Below the pieces are notes generated by a model that did not search any database, was not told where the DNA came from, and saw only the letters and a list, made by a program, of their open reading frames with translations. From Sedimenticola_A sp040506895 (GTDB taxonomy: Bacteria; Pseudomonadota; Gammaproteobacteria; Chromatiales; Chromatiaceae), in the NCBI GenBank assembly GCA_040506895.1, contig JBEVVY010000001.1, positions 2,209,638-2,273,637 of the forward strand: 64,000 bases of DNA, read 5' to 3'. The position numbers and the translations under genes were made by a program. Numbering within the stretch: position 1 is the first letter of the stretch; every line of letters starts with the position of its first letter. Shown here piece after piece: positions 8,582 to 17,501 of the stretch.

Positions 8582-8852
8582 CTACCACATCCCGCCTTCT
8601 TGACCGTCATTATCTGACAGTGAGCCGCCTCCGCCGCCGTCCGATGGTGATCCGGTATTAAGCAGGGGGTCGATTCGCTCTTGCCTGGTCTGCTTTTCCA
8701 TGGCGCGGCTCTCCGATTGATGCGGACCCGGAAGGCTGCCCAATGCGCCCCTTGTTTGCCGATAAACCTCGACCGGGCTCCCGCTGTATGGGGCCTGTGC
8801 AAGCAACCCCTGAAGGGGGGTAAATCTCGGTGTAGCTGTCCAGCGTCTTCAT
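8582..8852 (-). pseudogene. small island gene with a frameshift in a C6 tract
   Basis: From the ATG at 8852 the frame reads MKTLDSYTEIYPP and then meets a run of six C (plus-strand G run 8815-8820). Staying in frame gives an unstructured product ending at 8658. Shifting frame at the tract gives a continuous tail LQGLLAQAPYSGSPVEVY..., ending at 8582 with a Gly/Ser/Asp-rich C terminus. The ATG overlaps the stop of the preceding gene (ATGA), as expected of a real operon gene. It is either a true frameshift, a slippage site or a sequencing error. The family is not recognised. Confidence 0.45.
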
Positions 8853-9012
8853 GATGCCTCTCTCCAGTCTGGCGGCGTCCTTTCCCTGCCTTCAGCGATA
8901 CGTTTATCTGTCTCATGCTGTGGCCTGATAAAGCAGATAAACCGTTGGTCTCTTCCATCGTTTCGGTCAATTCCATTAATCTCGCAATATTCCTGGATGA
9001 TCGGTTCTCGGT
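8849..9012 (-). CDS. partial unknown island gene, 5' end lost in assembly gap
   Basis: The minus-strand frame is open from the gap edge at 9012 to the TGA at 8849-8851. Its C-terminal residues include REPIIQEYCEINGIDRNDG and the tail RERTPPDWREAS. The mixed composition and the four-base ATGA overlap with the next gene argue that it is coding. The start lies inside the N run. No family is recognised, and it does not resemble an integrase C terminus. Confidence 0.5.
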
Positions 9013-9203
9013 NNNNNNNNNNNNNNNNNNNNNNNNNNNNNNNNNNNNNNNNNNNNNNNNNNNNNNNNNNNNNNNNNNNNNNNNNNNNNNNNNNNNNNNN
9101 NNNNNNNNNNNNNNNNNNNNNNNNNNNNNNNNNNNNNNNNNNNNNNNNNNNNNNNNNNNNNNNNNNNNNNNNNNNNNNNNNNNNNNNNNNNNNNNNNNNN
9201 NNN
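9013..9203. other. assembly gap (191 N)
   Basis: Run of N. The IS21-family terminal repeat begins at the next base, so the gap probably arose at the edge of a multi-copy IS, and its length may be only an estimate. Confidence 0.95.
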
Positions 9204-9281
9204 TGTTGATTTGCGTTTAATACTGACCCAGGTTTTGCATCTAATTTTGACCCGCCCAGATAGCCGGATTATGGCCTGAGT

Positions 9282-10052
9282 TCACTTCCTTTTTCCAGTT
9301 TTTCTATCCTCCTGTTGTTGTGAAGTTGAGTGCCTGAAGCGGTAACTGTCATTGCCGGTTTCAATGATATGGCAGTGATGGGTTAGCCGGTCCAGCAGTG
9401 CTGTTGTCAGCTTGGGATCACCAAAGACAGATGACCACTCTGAGAAGCTCAGGTTGGTTGTGATAATGATGCTGGTCTTTTCATAGAGCTTGCCGATCAG
9501 GTGGAACAGCAATGCTCCACCGGATTGACTGAACGGCAGGTAACCCAGTTCGTCGAGTATCACCAGGTCAGTATGCATCAGGCGGTTAGCGATACGCCCC
9601 TGTTTGCCGTTGAGCTTTTCCTGTTCCAGCTGATTAACCAGTTCGATGGTGGGCAGGAAGCGTACGCGCAGATGGTGGTGCTGTATGGCCTGCACCGCAA
9701 TGGCCGTAGCCAGATGGGTTTTGCCCGTGCCCGGGCCACCTACGAAGACCACATTCTGGGCATCTTCAATGAACTCACAGCGGTGTAAAGCGCGTATCAG
9801 GGCTTCATCTACCTGGCTTTCCCTAAACTCGAAGCCAGCCAGATCCCGATAGGCCGGGAACCTGGCGGCTTTCATCTGGTAGTTTATTGAGCGCACTTCG
9901 CGTTCAGCCACTTCGGCCTTGAGCAGTGTTTCCAGGATAGGAACAGCCTGTTGATAGATCGGTGCCGCCTGTTTTGACATGGTGGCAACCGTATCGGCCA
10001 TACCGAACAGCTTGAGGGATTTAAGGGTGGTAACCATGGCATCTGCCGTCAT
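9282..10052 (-). CDS. istB: IS21-family helper ATPase IstB
   Basis: 256-residue AAA+ ATPase that assists IS21 transposition by target selection. Walker A GGPGTGKT is near residue 105 and Walker B LVILDELGYLP near 160. Full length for the family. Its start overlaps the istA stop by four bases (ATGA), consistent with translational coupling. Confidence 0.95.
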   Translation of the reverse strand: MTADAMVTTLKSLKLFGMADTVATMSKQAAPIYQQAVPILETLLKAEVAEREVRSINYQMKAARFPAYRDLAGFEFRESQVDEALIRALHRCEFIEDAQNVVFVGGPGTGKTHLATAIAVQAIQHHHLRVRFLPTIELVNQLEQEKLNGKQGRIANRLMHTDLVILDELGYLPFSQSGGALLFHLIGKLYEKTSIIITTNLSFSEWSSVFGDPKLTTALLDRLTHHCHIIETGNDSYRFRHSTSQQQEDRKTGKRK

Positions 10053-11269
10053 TGCTGCTTCCTCCTGAGTCTGTCATAACGGTGGGTATCTGCTGTCGGC
10101 TCTGTGACCAGCTTCAGAGCAGCAGGTGGTTGAGTAGGTTCTGGCTTGGGCTTATCTGTGATCCTGCTCAGACAGTTGATGACATGCTGCTTGGAGGGGC
10201 GGTCGATCTTTAACGCCTCTTCTACCGCACGTTCGACCAGCGCTTCATCATGCAGCAGCACAAGCGCTAGTACGTCGACCATCTCCCGGTCACCGCTGGG
10301 ACGCTTGAGCAGCTTGCGTTGTAGCCGCTTAAAGCTCTCGGGTAGCTCATGGAATGGCGCACCATTGCGTAAAGCACCGGGCTTCCGCTGCACGACTGAC
10401 AGGTAATGGCGCCAGTCGTAGATGGTTTTCCCGGGGAAACTATGATCACGGCTAAAGACGCGTTCATGAACGGCTACCACCTGGGCTTCGGCCACAATGA
10501 CCAGCCGGTCGGCATACACGCGTAGACTAACTGGTCGGTTGGCAAAGCTGGCCGGCACACTGTAGCGGTTGTTGTCGTAGGTAATCAGACAGGTGGAGCT
10601 GACCCGCTTGTTGTACTCGACAAAGCCATCGAAGGCTGCAGGCGCCTCCATCAAGTGTTCACGCTCTGCCTGCCAGTAATCGCCTATGGTGCGACGCTTG
10701 TCTTCCGGGTGCGGCAGCTCCTGCCACAGATCAAGACAGCGCTGCCTGAGCCACAGGTTCAGTCCTGCCAGTGATTTGAAGGCGGGTGCGCCCTGCCAGA
10801 TGCGTCTCCTGGCATCGAGTACATTCTTCTCGACCTGGCCTTTCTCCCAGCCTGCTGCCGGGTTGCAGAACTCGGCCTCGAACAGATAATGGCTGACCAT
10901 GGCGGTAAAACGCTTGTTTACATCCCGCTGTTTGCCTTTGCGGACTTTATCCACTGCCGTCTTCATGTTGTCGTAGATGCCACGCTCCGGCACGCCACCG
11001 AAGGTGACAAAGGCATGATAGTGAGCGTCGAATAGCATCTCATGGCTTTGCATCAGGTAAGCACGCATGAAGAACACGCGGCTGTGGCTGAGCTTGAAAT
11101 GAGCAACCAGCAGCTTGGTGTTGACGCCATTGAGCTGAACGTAGTCTTCGCTCCAGTCGAACTGAAACGCCTCTCCTGGTGCAAAGGATAACGGCACAAA
11201 GGTGTTCTTGGCGGCGGTCTTCTTGGCTTCCTGCTGCTCAGCCCGCCAGTTGCGGGCAAAGGCGGCTAN
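10049..11269 (-). CDS. istA: IS21-family transposase IstA, 5' end in gap
   Basis: DDE transposase. The visible 407 or so residues start inside the gap with AAFARNWRAEQQEAKK and include the catalytic region: FDWSED (first Asp), YDNMKTAVDKV (second Asp) and KGQVEKNV (Glu). The frame is open from the gap edge, so the GTG at 11197 is not the true start; IstA proteins usually have an N-terminal HTH, which must lie in the N run. Confidence 0.93.
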   Translation of the reverse strand, partial: XAAFARNWRAEQQEAKKTAAKNTFVPLSFAPGEAFQFDWSEDYVQLNGVNTKLLVAHFKLSHSRVFFMRAYLMQSHEMLFDAHYHAFVTFGGVPERGIYDNMKTAVDKVRKGKQRDVNKRFTAMVSHYLFEAEFCNPAAGWEKGQVEKNVLDARRRIWQGAPAFKSLAGLNLWLRQRCLDLWQELPHPEDKRRTIGDYWQAEREHLMEAPAAFDGFVEYNKRVSSTCLITYDNNRYSVPASFANRPVSLRVYADRLVIVAEAQVVAVHERVFSRDHSFPGKTIYDWRHYLSVVQRKPGALRNGAPFHELPESFKRLQRKLLKRPSGDREMVDVLALVLLHDEALVERAVEEALKIDRPSKQHVINCLSRITDKPKPEPTQPPAALKLVTEPTADTHRYDRLRRKQQ

Positions 11270-11675
11270 NNNNNNNNNNNNNNNNNNNNNNNNNNNNNNN
11301 NNNNNNNNNNNNNNNNNNNNNNNNNNNNNNNNNNNNNNNNNNNNNNNNNNNNNNNNNNNNNNNNNNNNNNNNNNNNNNNNNNNNNNNNNNNNNNNNNNNN
11401 NNNNNNNNNNNNNNNNNNNNNNNNNNNNNNNNNNNNNNNNNNNNNNNNNNNNNNNNNNNNNNNNNNNNNNNNNNNNNNNNNNNNNNNNNNNNNNNNNNNN
11501 NNNNNNNNNNNNNNNNNNNNNNNNNNNNNNNNNNNNNNNNNNNNNNNNNNNNNNNNNNNNNNNNNNNNNNNNNNNNNNNNNNNNNNNNNNNNNNNNNNNN
11601 NNNNNNNNNNNNNNNNNNNNNNNNNNNNNNNNNNNNNNNNNNNNNNNNNNNNNNNNNNNNNNNNNNNNNNNNNNN
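11270..11675. other. assembly gap (406 N) inside the IS
   Basis: Run of N within the IS21-family element. It should contain the istA start and the inner part of the right terminal repeats. Confidence 0.95.
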
Positions 11676-11765
11676 CAAAGCCTTGATGCAGGTAGAGTTG
11701 TACGTGGGTCAAAATTCGATGCAAATTATGGGGATAGGTGGGTCAGTTTTGGGTGCAATTCAACA

Positions 11766-12795
11766 GTTGAGCATCCCACTCGCAGGAAACCGCTATTTGA
11801 TCGATCAGCCCATATAATGCAGCCCTGCTTAGAATGCGTTTCCAGGCTGTTTTAGGCTCTACTAAATGTCCGGTCTTTCCATGGCCAGGAAATACAAATG
11901 GACTGCCTTCTGTTTTTTCTTCTTCGGCTTTCCGTTTCGCTTCAGCTTTACGCTGCCTCAGAACATCGATAACGCCAGCTACCAAGGGCAAGGTATGAGA
12001 TTCTCCGGCTTTGGTTTCTGGAATCTTCCACTCTTCCCGCTCAAAACTGATCTGGTCCCAGCGCATTGCCAGAACATTGGCCCTCCTAGCTCCCGTAAGC
12101 AGTGCCACCAAAAAGAAATCTCTAATCGTTGTATTAGGTTCATTGGCCAGGGCTTTGAAGAACCTGGGCAGCTCATCTGCCTGAAGGAATCTGTCTCGAG
12201 ACTGTTCCTTGAATTTCTTTATCCCTTTTGCTGGATTGCCTTGTTTCCATCCCCAATCGGAAGCCTTGGAAAACATGCTGCTGATCAGTGATAGTGTTCT
12301 ATTTGCAGCGTAGATACCGGATTCTTTACCTATCTTTGAATGGAGCGCCTGAATATCACTGCTTTTGATGTTGGATAACTTCTTATTTCGCCATTTGGAT
12401 AGATAGCTGTCATATCGCTGCTGATCGTCTTTCCAGGACCGTTTATGCACCTTCGAATGCAAATCCATATAAACCTGGAATAGCCCCCCGAATGTCTCTT
12501 CATCCTTGATGGATCGCTTCTCATCATTTGGGTTATTCCCGGCGTTGATTTTCTGATTAGCGTCCAGCGCTTCATTCCTGGCCTGTTCAATGGTCATTTG
12601 AGGATATTTCCCCAATGTGACCATTAACGGACGGCCTTTCATCTTGCGATAGACAACAAACGACTTAGAGCCGGTTCCCGTTATCCTGATTCCAAGACCT
12701 GGGGTTTTCTTGTCCCGATAGATTGCCCTCTTACCTTTGCCCGGTATTGGGAGCGCATCAATCGACCGTTTTGTGAAATTAAATTCTTTTTCCAT
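11766..12795 (-). pseudogene. tyrosine integrase of the island, C terminus cut off by the IS
   Basis: About 343 residues of a P4-type integrase remain: DUF4102 arm-binding N terminus (MEKEFNFTKRSIDALP, with GLGIRITGTGSKSF), core-binding helices, and the start of the catalytic domain with the first catalytic Arg in TGARRANVLAM. The reading frame then enters the IS right end and stops after a few IS-encoded codons (11743). The HxxR box and the nucleophilic Tyr are missing, and I do not find them left of the IS. The gene starts next to attR, and its upstream region carries the arm-type repeats. It is inactive as it stands. Confidence 0.9.
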
Positions 12796-12824
12796 GCCTT
12801 TTTACCAGAATATGATTCCTTTTC

Positions 12825-12884
12825 GGGATTACCCCGGGACTACCTAATGACCCCGTATTCCACCGGGACTACCCCGGGACTACC
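12825..12884 (+). promoter_or_regulatory. paired integrase arm-type sites, right end, in the integrase promoter region
   Basis: GGGACTACC at 12836-12844, 12865-12873 and 12876-12884, plus the variant GGGATTACC at 12825-12833. They form two pairs, each with an 11-base start-to-start distance as at the left end. They lie 30-90 bases before the integrase start, so integrase binding could also control its own gene (inference). Confidence 0.6.
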
Positions 12885-13001
12885 CTACATATATTGAAAG
12901 CGAATGATAAAAGCAGCCCCATAATGAATATAATACTCTGATAGTAAAGGTCAGTATAGATTCGGAGTGTTTGGGAAAGATCAAAAAATATGACAACCCT
13001 G

Positions 13002-13050
13002 TGATTCGTAATCAGTAGGTCAGCGGTTCGATTCCGCTCAGTGGCTCCAT
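13002..13050. repeat. attR: 49-bp copy of the tRNA-Thr 3' part
   Basis: Identical to 2432-2480. It lacks the acceptor 5' strand and D arm, so it is not a functional tRNA. It marks the island's right boundary; host DNA resumes after 13050. Confidence 0.93.
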
Positions 13051-13198
13051 CCCCTCCCCGGGCAGATCCAATCGACCCCAACCCCTTCAGTTTCAGGCCT
13101 TTCGGCCGATCAATTCCCTACAAACGATAAAAATTACTAATTTCCGACAGAAATCAGCTGTAGATTCTGAATATCGGTACGGGAGGAGACAGGTATTC

Positions 13199-15223
13199 AT
13201 GAACAAGGCGTTCCAGAACTGGACACTCAAGCACAAGCTGTGGGCAGGCTATGTCGTGCTCCTGGTTATTCTTGCGATCATTTCGTTTATTGCCGTACAG
13301 AGACTCACGGATGCGGAAAACGCGGTCACGGAGATGATCCACAAGCGCCAGCCTGCAACCCTGATGACCAAGGAGCTGGCCACACAGATCAACTTCAGCG
13401 CCAGCCAGCTCGGCTTCTATCTTTCAGACAAGGAAGAATCCAACAAGCAGCAGTTTCTTGAGGGTATCGAACAATCGGCGCAGACCCTCCAACAGCTCAG
13501 CAGCCTGCCTGCCATAACCGCTGACAGCGAATCCAACACCCTGATCGAAAGGCTGTCAGGGAATATCACCCGCTTCGATCAGCTGGGAAAGCGCCTGCTC
13601 GAGCTGGCCACCGACCGCGAGAAGAACTTCCCGGGCATGGTCTATGCCAACAACGGCATCAACCCCCTGAACCGGCAGATGATCGATCTCACCTCCCAGA
13701 TGATCATATCGGAAGACGAAGAGGAGTCCACGAACGAACGCAAGGCCCTGCTCCTCACCCTGTCCAACCTGCGTCACACCTGGAGCAACGTGATCAACAG
13801 CATCCGCTCCTACCTCGCCTTTCGCACCGACACGGTGCTGCAGGATCTCGATATCTACCTCGACCAGACCACACTGCACCTGGAAAGGATCGGGGAGATG
13901 AGCGACCTGCTGACCCTCGACCAGGAGGATTCGCTGGACCAGTTCACCACCCTGCTCGAACAGTTCAAGCAGAATCTCGATCAATTGAAACAGATTCACA
14001 GCGGCCCCCGCTGGCGTACCGACGCCTGGCTGGTGAAGAGTGAAGCCACCCCCCTGTTCAAGCAGATCGATACCGACCTGACCGCGCTGCTCACCATACA
14101 GACCCAGGCCATCGAACGCACCTCGAACACCCTCACTTCCCTGCTGAAGAAAACCACGGCTTTCGTTTCCGCGCTGCTCGTCTTGGGGCTGGGAATAGGT
14201 ATTGTGCTGGCATGGCTCAGCGCCCGCACGGTAACCAGGCCCATCAACCAGATCACCCTCGCCATGAACGATATCGCCGAAGGTGAAGGCGACCTTACCC
14301 ATCGCCTGGATGACTCGGCAACAGATGAAACCGGCCAGCTGGCCAGGAGCTTCAATATCTTCGTCGAGAAGATCCACCAGCTGGCGAAACACACCGCCAA
14401 TACCACGGACGAGGTGATTGGCGCGGTGAATCACACCACCGAGACGACCCGCCTGATCTCCAGCAAGGTGCTGGACCAGAACCGGGAGACCGAGCAGGTT
14501 GCCACCGCCATTGCAGAGATGTCCGCAACCATCAACGAAATTGCCCAGAACGCGGTCAGCGCAGAGGACGCCGCCAAGCATGCCGAGCAGGGTGCGGAGA
14601 CCGGCAAGTCCGTCGTCTCGGCCAGCGCGGACGCCATCGATGCGCTGAACAGCGAGATCCGCTCGGCCACCGAGGTGATCGGCAAGGTGGAGAGCGACAG
14701 CGAAGCCATCGGCAGTGTGCTCGATGTCATCAAGGGCATAGCGGACCAGACCAACCTGCTGGCCCTCAATGCCGCCATCGAGGCGGCCCGCGCCGGAGAA
14801 CAGGGGCGCGGTTTCGCGGTGGTGGCTGACGAGGTGCGCAACCTGGCGATCCAGACCCAGAACTCCGCGAGCGAGATCGAGACCATGATCTCCCACCTGC
14901 AGGAGAACGTACACCAGGCGGTATCCGTCATGAAGGCCGGCAATACGGCGGCAGAGCGCAACGTGGAACAGGCAGCGCGCGCCCGCCAGTCGCTGCTCGA
15001 AATCACCGACGCCATCGACACCATCAGCGCGATGAACACCCGGATCGCAACCGCCTCGGAGGAGCAGTCCGCGGTGACCAACGATGTGAGCAACAGCGTC
15101 ACGGCCATCCGCGGGATGAGCGAGGAGGCAGCCCGCAATGCCAAGACCAGCCTCGACGTGACCGAGAAACTGGGGGCGCTGGCCACCGAACTGCAGGGCG
15201 TGGTGCACCAGTTCAAACTCTAG
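13199..15223 (+). CDS. methyl-accepting chemotaxis protein
   Basis: 674-residue inner-membrane chemoreceptor. Transmembrane helix 1 is at about 15-34, a large helical periplasmic ligand domain at 35-310, helix 2 at about 312-335, a HAMP domain (TRPINQITLAMNDIAEGEGDLTHRL) and a long cytoplasmic coiled coil. The CheA/CheW-contacting tip has the conserved EAARAGEQGRGFAVVADEVR around 525-545. It ends in LQGVVHQFKL with no NWETF-type CheR-binding pentapeptide. The ribosome site GGAGG is about 10 bases before the ATG. The first host gene after the island; the ligand cannot be inferred. Confidence 0.95.
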   Translation: MNKAFQNWTLKHKLWAGYVVLLVILAIISFIAVQRLTDAENAVTEMIHKRQPATLMTKELATQINFSASQLGFYLSDKEESNKQQFLEGIEQSAQTLQQLSSLPAITADSESNTLIERLSGNITRFDQLGKRLLELATDREKNFPGMVYANNGINPLNRQMIDLTSQMIISEDEEESTNERKALLLTLSNLRHTWSNVINSIRSYLAFRTDTVLQDLDIYLDQTTLHLERIGEMSDLLTLDQEDSLDQFTTLLEQFKQNLDQLKQIHSGPRWRTDAWLVKSEATPLFKQIDTDLTALLTIQTQAIERTSNTLTSLLKKTTAFVSALLVLGLGIGIVLAWLSARTVTRPINQITLAMNDIAEGEGDLTHRLDDSATDETGQLARSFNIFVEKIHQLAKHTANTTDEVIGAVNHTTETTRLISSKVLDQNRETEQVATAIAEMSATINEIAQNAVSAEDAAKHAEQGAETGKSVVSASADAIDALNSEIRSATEVIGKVESDSEAIGSVLDVIKGIADQTNLLALNAAIEAARAGEQGRGFAVVADEVRNLAIQTQNSASEIETMISHLQENVHQAVSVMKAGNTAAERNVEQAARARQSLLEITDAIDTISAMNTRIATASEEQSAVTNDVSNSVTAIRGMSEEAARNAKTSLDVTEKLGALATELQGVVHQFKL

Positions 15224-15301
15224 TGGCTCGCATGGCTTCCACTTGCATCCCCCCTTCACACCTGTAAAGATGCCCGCCCCTGACAGCGTTCGAGATGCAC
15301 C

Positions 15302-16153
15302 ATGACCACCCTTTTCGTCAACAGGCTCACCGTGATGGACCTCTCCTATCTCGATCCCGAGAGGGGATTGCTGGGCGAGAGCTGGATGGTCGACGTAGAA
15401 CTGGACGGCTCCCTCGACCACCAGGGCATGGTGCTGGACTTCGCCAAGGTGAAGAATCAGGTGAAGCAGACCATCGACCTCCACTTCGACCACAAATTGC
15501 TGGTGCCGACTGCCTATGAAGGCTGCCAAGTGTCGGTACAGGAGCATCGCAGCGAGGTGCTGTTCAGGCTCACTTCAGGGGCGGAGATAAGGCACAGCGC
15601 ACCACTAAGCGCCGTCACCACCCTGGACGTCGTACGCATCGACGAGAACTCATTGAGCGAGGCCATCATCGACACCCTGAGGCCGCAACTGCCGGACAAC
15701 GTGATGGGCATCAGGATCAGGCTGCACACCGAATCGATTGAGGGCGCACACTACCAGTACAGCCACGGCCTGAAGCACCATGAAGGCAACTGCCAGAGAA
15801 TAGCCCACGGCCACCGATCACGGATCGTGATCGAGCGCAACGGGGTGAGGGATCTGGAGCTGGAGAAACAGTGGGCCGATCGCTGGCACGACACCTACAT
15901 CGCCACCCGCGGCGACCTGCTGGAGAGTTTCGAAAAGGATGGCACCGCCTTCCACCGCTTCGGCTACACCGCAAACCAGGGACTTTTCGAACTGGAACTG
16001 CCGAGTGCCAGCTGCCATATCATCGACAGCGACTCGACGGTGGAGAATATCGCCCAGTACCTGGCCGACCGGCTGAAGCAGGAACATCCCGAAGAGAGCT
16101 TCAGGATCTACGCCTTCGAGGGCGTGGACAAGGGAGCGGTCGGCGTCGCCTGA
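15302..16153 (+). CDS. bimodular 6-pyruvoyl-tetrahydropterin synthase-like protein
   Basis: 283 residues with two tandem T-fold modules of the PTPS/QueD family. The first (about 1-140) has MVLDFAKVKNQVKQTIDLHFDH, the family's D-x-(K)-DHxxLN region. The second (about 145-283) has C164 and HGH at 169-171, matching the catalytic Cys and zinc His of QueD, and DSDSTVENIAQYLADRL, the substrate-side helix. Normal QueD is 120-150 residues, so the duplication with split features is unusual. A pterin or 7-deazapurine precursor reaction is likely but the substrate is unknown. Lies 78 bases after the chemoreceptor. Confidence 0.75.
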   Translation: MTTLFVNRLTVMDLSYLDPERGLLGESWMVDVELDGSLDHQGMVLDFAKVKNQVKQTIDLHFDHKLLVPTAYEGCQVSVQEHRSEVLFRLTSGAEIRHSAPLSAVTTLDVVRIDENSLSEAIIDTLRPQLPDNVMGIRIRLHTESIEGAHYQYSHGLKHHEGNCQRIAHGHRSRIVIERNGVRDLELEKQWADRWHDTYIATRGDLLESFEKDGTAFHRFGYTANQGLFELELPSASCHIIDSDSTVENIAQYLADRLKQEHPEESFRIYAFEGVDKGAVGVA

Positions 16154-16162
16154 CCACCCGGA

Positions 16163-17500
16163 TCAGCGCTCGAACTCCAGGCGCCGACCACGGACGGTAC
16201 CGTTCACCCTGCCATCGCTATAGGCGAGCTGACCATTGACGAATGTCTTCAGCACCCTGGAACGCAACTTGTCACCCTCCAGCGGTGACCAACCACATTT
16301 GTAGAGCACATCTTCGCGTTCGACACGGTAGGGGCTGTCCAGGTCGAGCAGCACCAGGTCCGCCCAGTAGCCCTCCCGCAGGTAACCGCGCTCCTTTATA
16401 TTGAACATGCGTGCCGGTCCGTGACTGGTCTTCTCCACCAGCTGCTCGAGACTGATCAGGCCGTCGTGGTAGAGCTCCAGCGCCATGGGCAGTGCCCACT
16501 GCACCAGGGGGAGTCCCGCCGGGGCATTGAAGTAGGTGCCGAGTTTCTCCTCGAGGGTGTGGGGGGCGTGGTCCGTGCCGATCACGTCGATACGATCATC
16601 CGCCACCGCCTTGCGGATCGCCTCCTTGTCCTCCGCCGTCTTGATTGCCGGGTTGCACTTGATGAAGCTGCCCTTGAGTTCGTAATCGGTGTTGTCGAAG
16701 TAGAGATGGTGGACACAGGCCTCGGCGGTGATGCGCTTGTTGTCCAGGGGGCCCGGTTCGAACAGCTCCAGCTCTTTGGCGGTGGTCAGGTGCAGTACGT
16801 GCAGCCTCGTGCCATGACGCTTCGCCAGGTCGACGGCGAAGGAGGAGGACTTGTAGCAGGCTGCCTCGCTACGGATCACCGGGTGGTACTCCATGGGCAC
16901 GTCTTCGCCATACTCCTCGCGAAATCTCGCCTCGTTCTCCAGGATCATGGGGGTGTCCTCGCAATGGGTCGCGAGCAGAACCGGTGCATCCTTGAAGATC
17001 GCCTCGAGCACCTCTTCACGGTTCACCAGCATGTTGCCGGTGGATGCCCCCATGAACACCTTGATACCACAGGCCTTCTTCGGATCCAGGTCCTGGATCT
17101 CCCGCAGGTTGTCGTTGGTGGCACCGAAGTAGAAACTGTAGTTGGCCAGCGCCCGGTCGGCGGCCAGGGCGAGCTTGTCGTCCAGGGCCTCGCGTGTGGT
17201 GGTCTGGGGGTTGGTGTTGGGCATATCCATAAAGCTGGTGATGCCTCCCGCCACCGCCGCACGGGACTCGCTCTGCATATCCGCCTTGTGGCCCGCCCCC
17301 GGCTCACGGAAGTGAACCTGGTCGTCGATCATCCCCGGCAGCAGGCAGTTGCCGTTGGCGTCGATCACCCGGGTGTTGCCCTGGGCACTGATCTCCGGGG
17401 CGATCTGTTCAATCCGCCCATTGGCGATCAGCAGGTCACCCTCGAGAACCATGCCGTCGTTGACCATGCGTGCATTCTTGATCAGTGTCTGCTCTGACAT
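16163..17500 (-). CDS. pyrC: dihydroorotase-type amidohydrolase with QxH instead of HxH
   Basis: 445-residue class I dihydroorotase-like amidohydrolase. The N-terminal metal motif normally reading HxH is DDQVHFREPG (Gln 61, His 63); other metal-site segments ATHCED, VLHLTT and GTDHAPH are present, as is the GIKVFMGASTGNML strand. This DDQVHFREPG version is also known from Bacteroidetes-type dihydroorotases, so the annotation stands, but metal content may differ from HxH enzymes. The start at 17500 (MSEQTLIKNAR) is one base after the gloB stop; a longer start at 17557 would lie inside gloB. It is third in an operon hisI-gloB-pyrC. Confidence 0.8.
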   Translation of the reverse strand: MSEQTLIKNARMVNDGMVLEGDLLIANGRIEQIAPEISAQGNTRVIDANGNCLLPGMIDDQVHFREPGAGHKADMQSESRAAVAGGITSFMDMPNTNPQTTTREALDDKLALAADRALANYSFYFGATNDNLREIQDLDPKKACGIKVFMGASTGNMLVNREEVLEAIFKDAPVLLATHCEDTPMILENEARFREEYGEDVPMEYHPVIRSEAACYKSSSFAVDLAKRHGTRLHVLHLTTAKELELFEPGPLDNKRITAEACVHHLYFDNTDYELKGSFIKCNPAIKTAEDKEAIRKAVADDRIDVIGTDHAPHTLEEKLGTYFNAPAGLPLVQWALPMALELYHDGLISLEQLVEKTSHGPARMFNIKERGYLREGYWADLVLLDLDSPYRVEREDVLYKCGWSPLEGDKLRSRVLKTFVNGQLAYSDGRVNGTVRGRRLEFER

Positions 17501-17501
17501 A

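Larger units (their letters stand above)
9204..11765 (-). mobile_element. IS21-family insertion sequence (with internal gap)
   Basis: Carries istA and istB on the minus strand with an ATGA overlap, the IS21 hallmark. The ends are imperfect inverted repeats: left TGTTGATTTGCG, right (reverse) TGTTGAATTGCA. Both then show ACTGACCCA and, further in, a second block of the form TTGCATCnAATTTTGACCC; these are the multiple terminal repeats seen in IS21 members. 406 bases are N. The right end interrupts the island integrase. The target duplication cannot be checked because the left flank is N. Confidence 0.9.

Noticed and set aside
8216..8617. Plus-strand frame over the DUF5681 gene
   Set aside because: The minus-strand frame has the DUF5681 signature and a good ribosome site.
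11179..11855. Open frames spanning the N run
   Set aside because: They exist only because N codons are read as unknown residues.
13002..13050. A second tRNA-Thr gene
   Set aside because: Only the 3' part is present; acceptor 5' strand and D arm are missing. It is attR.
12869..13081. 70-codon minus-strand frame across attR and the arm sites
   Set aside because: Covers site-specific recombination sequences; no ribosome site.
13556..15547. Long (663-codon) antisense open frame over the chemoreceptor
   Set aside because: It is a shadow of the GC-rich plus-strand gene, which has full domain structure.
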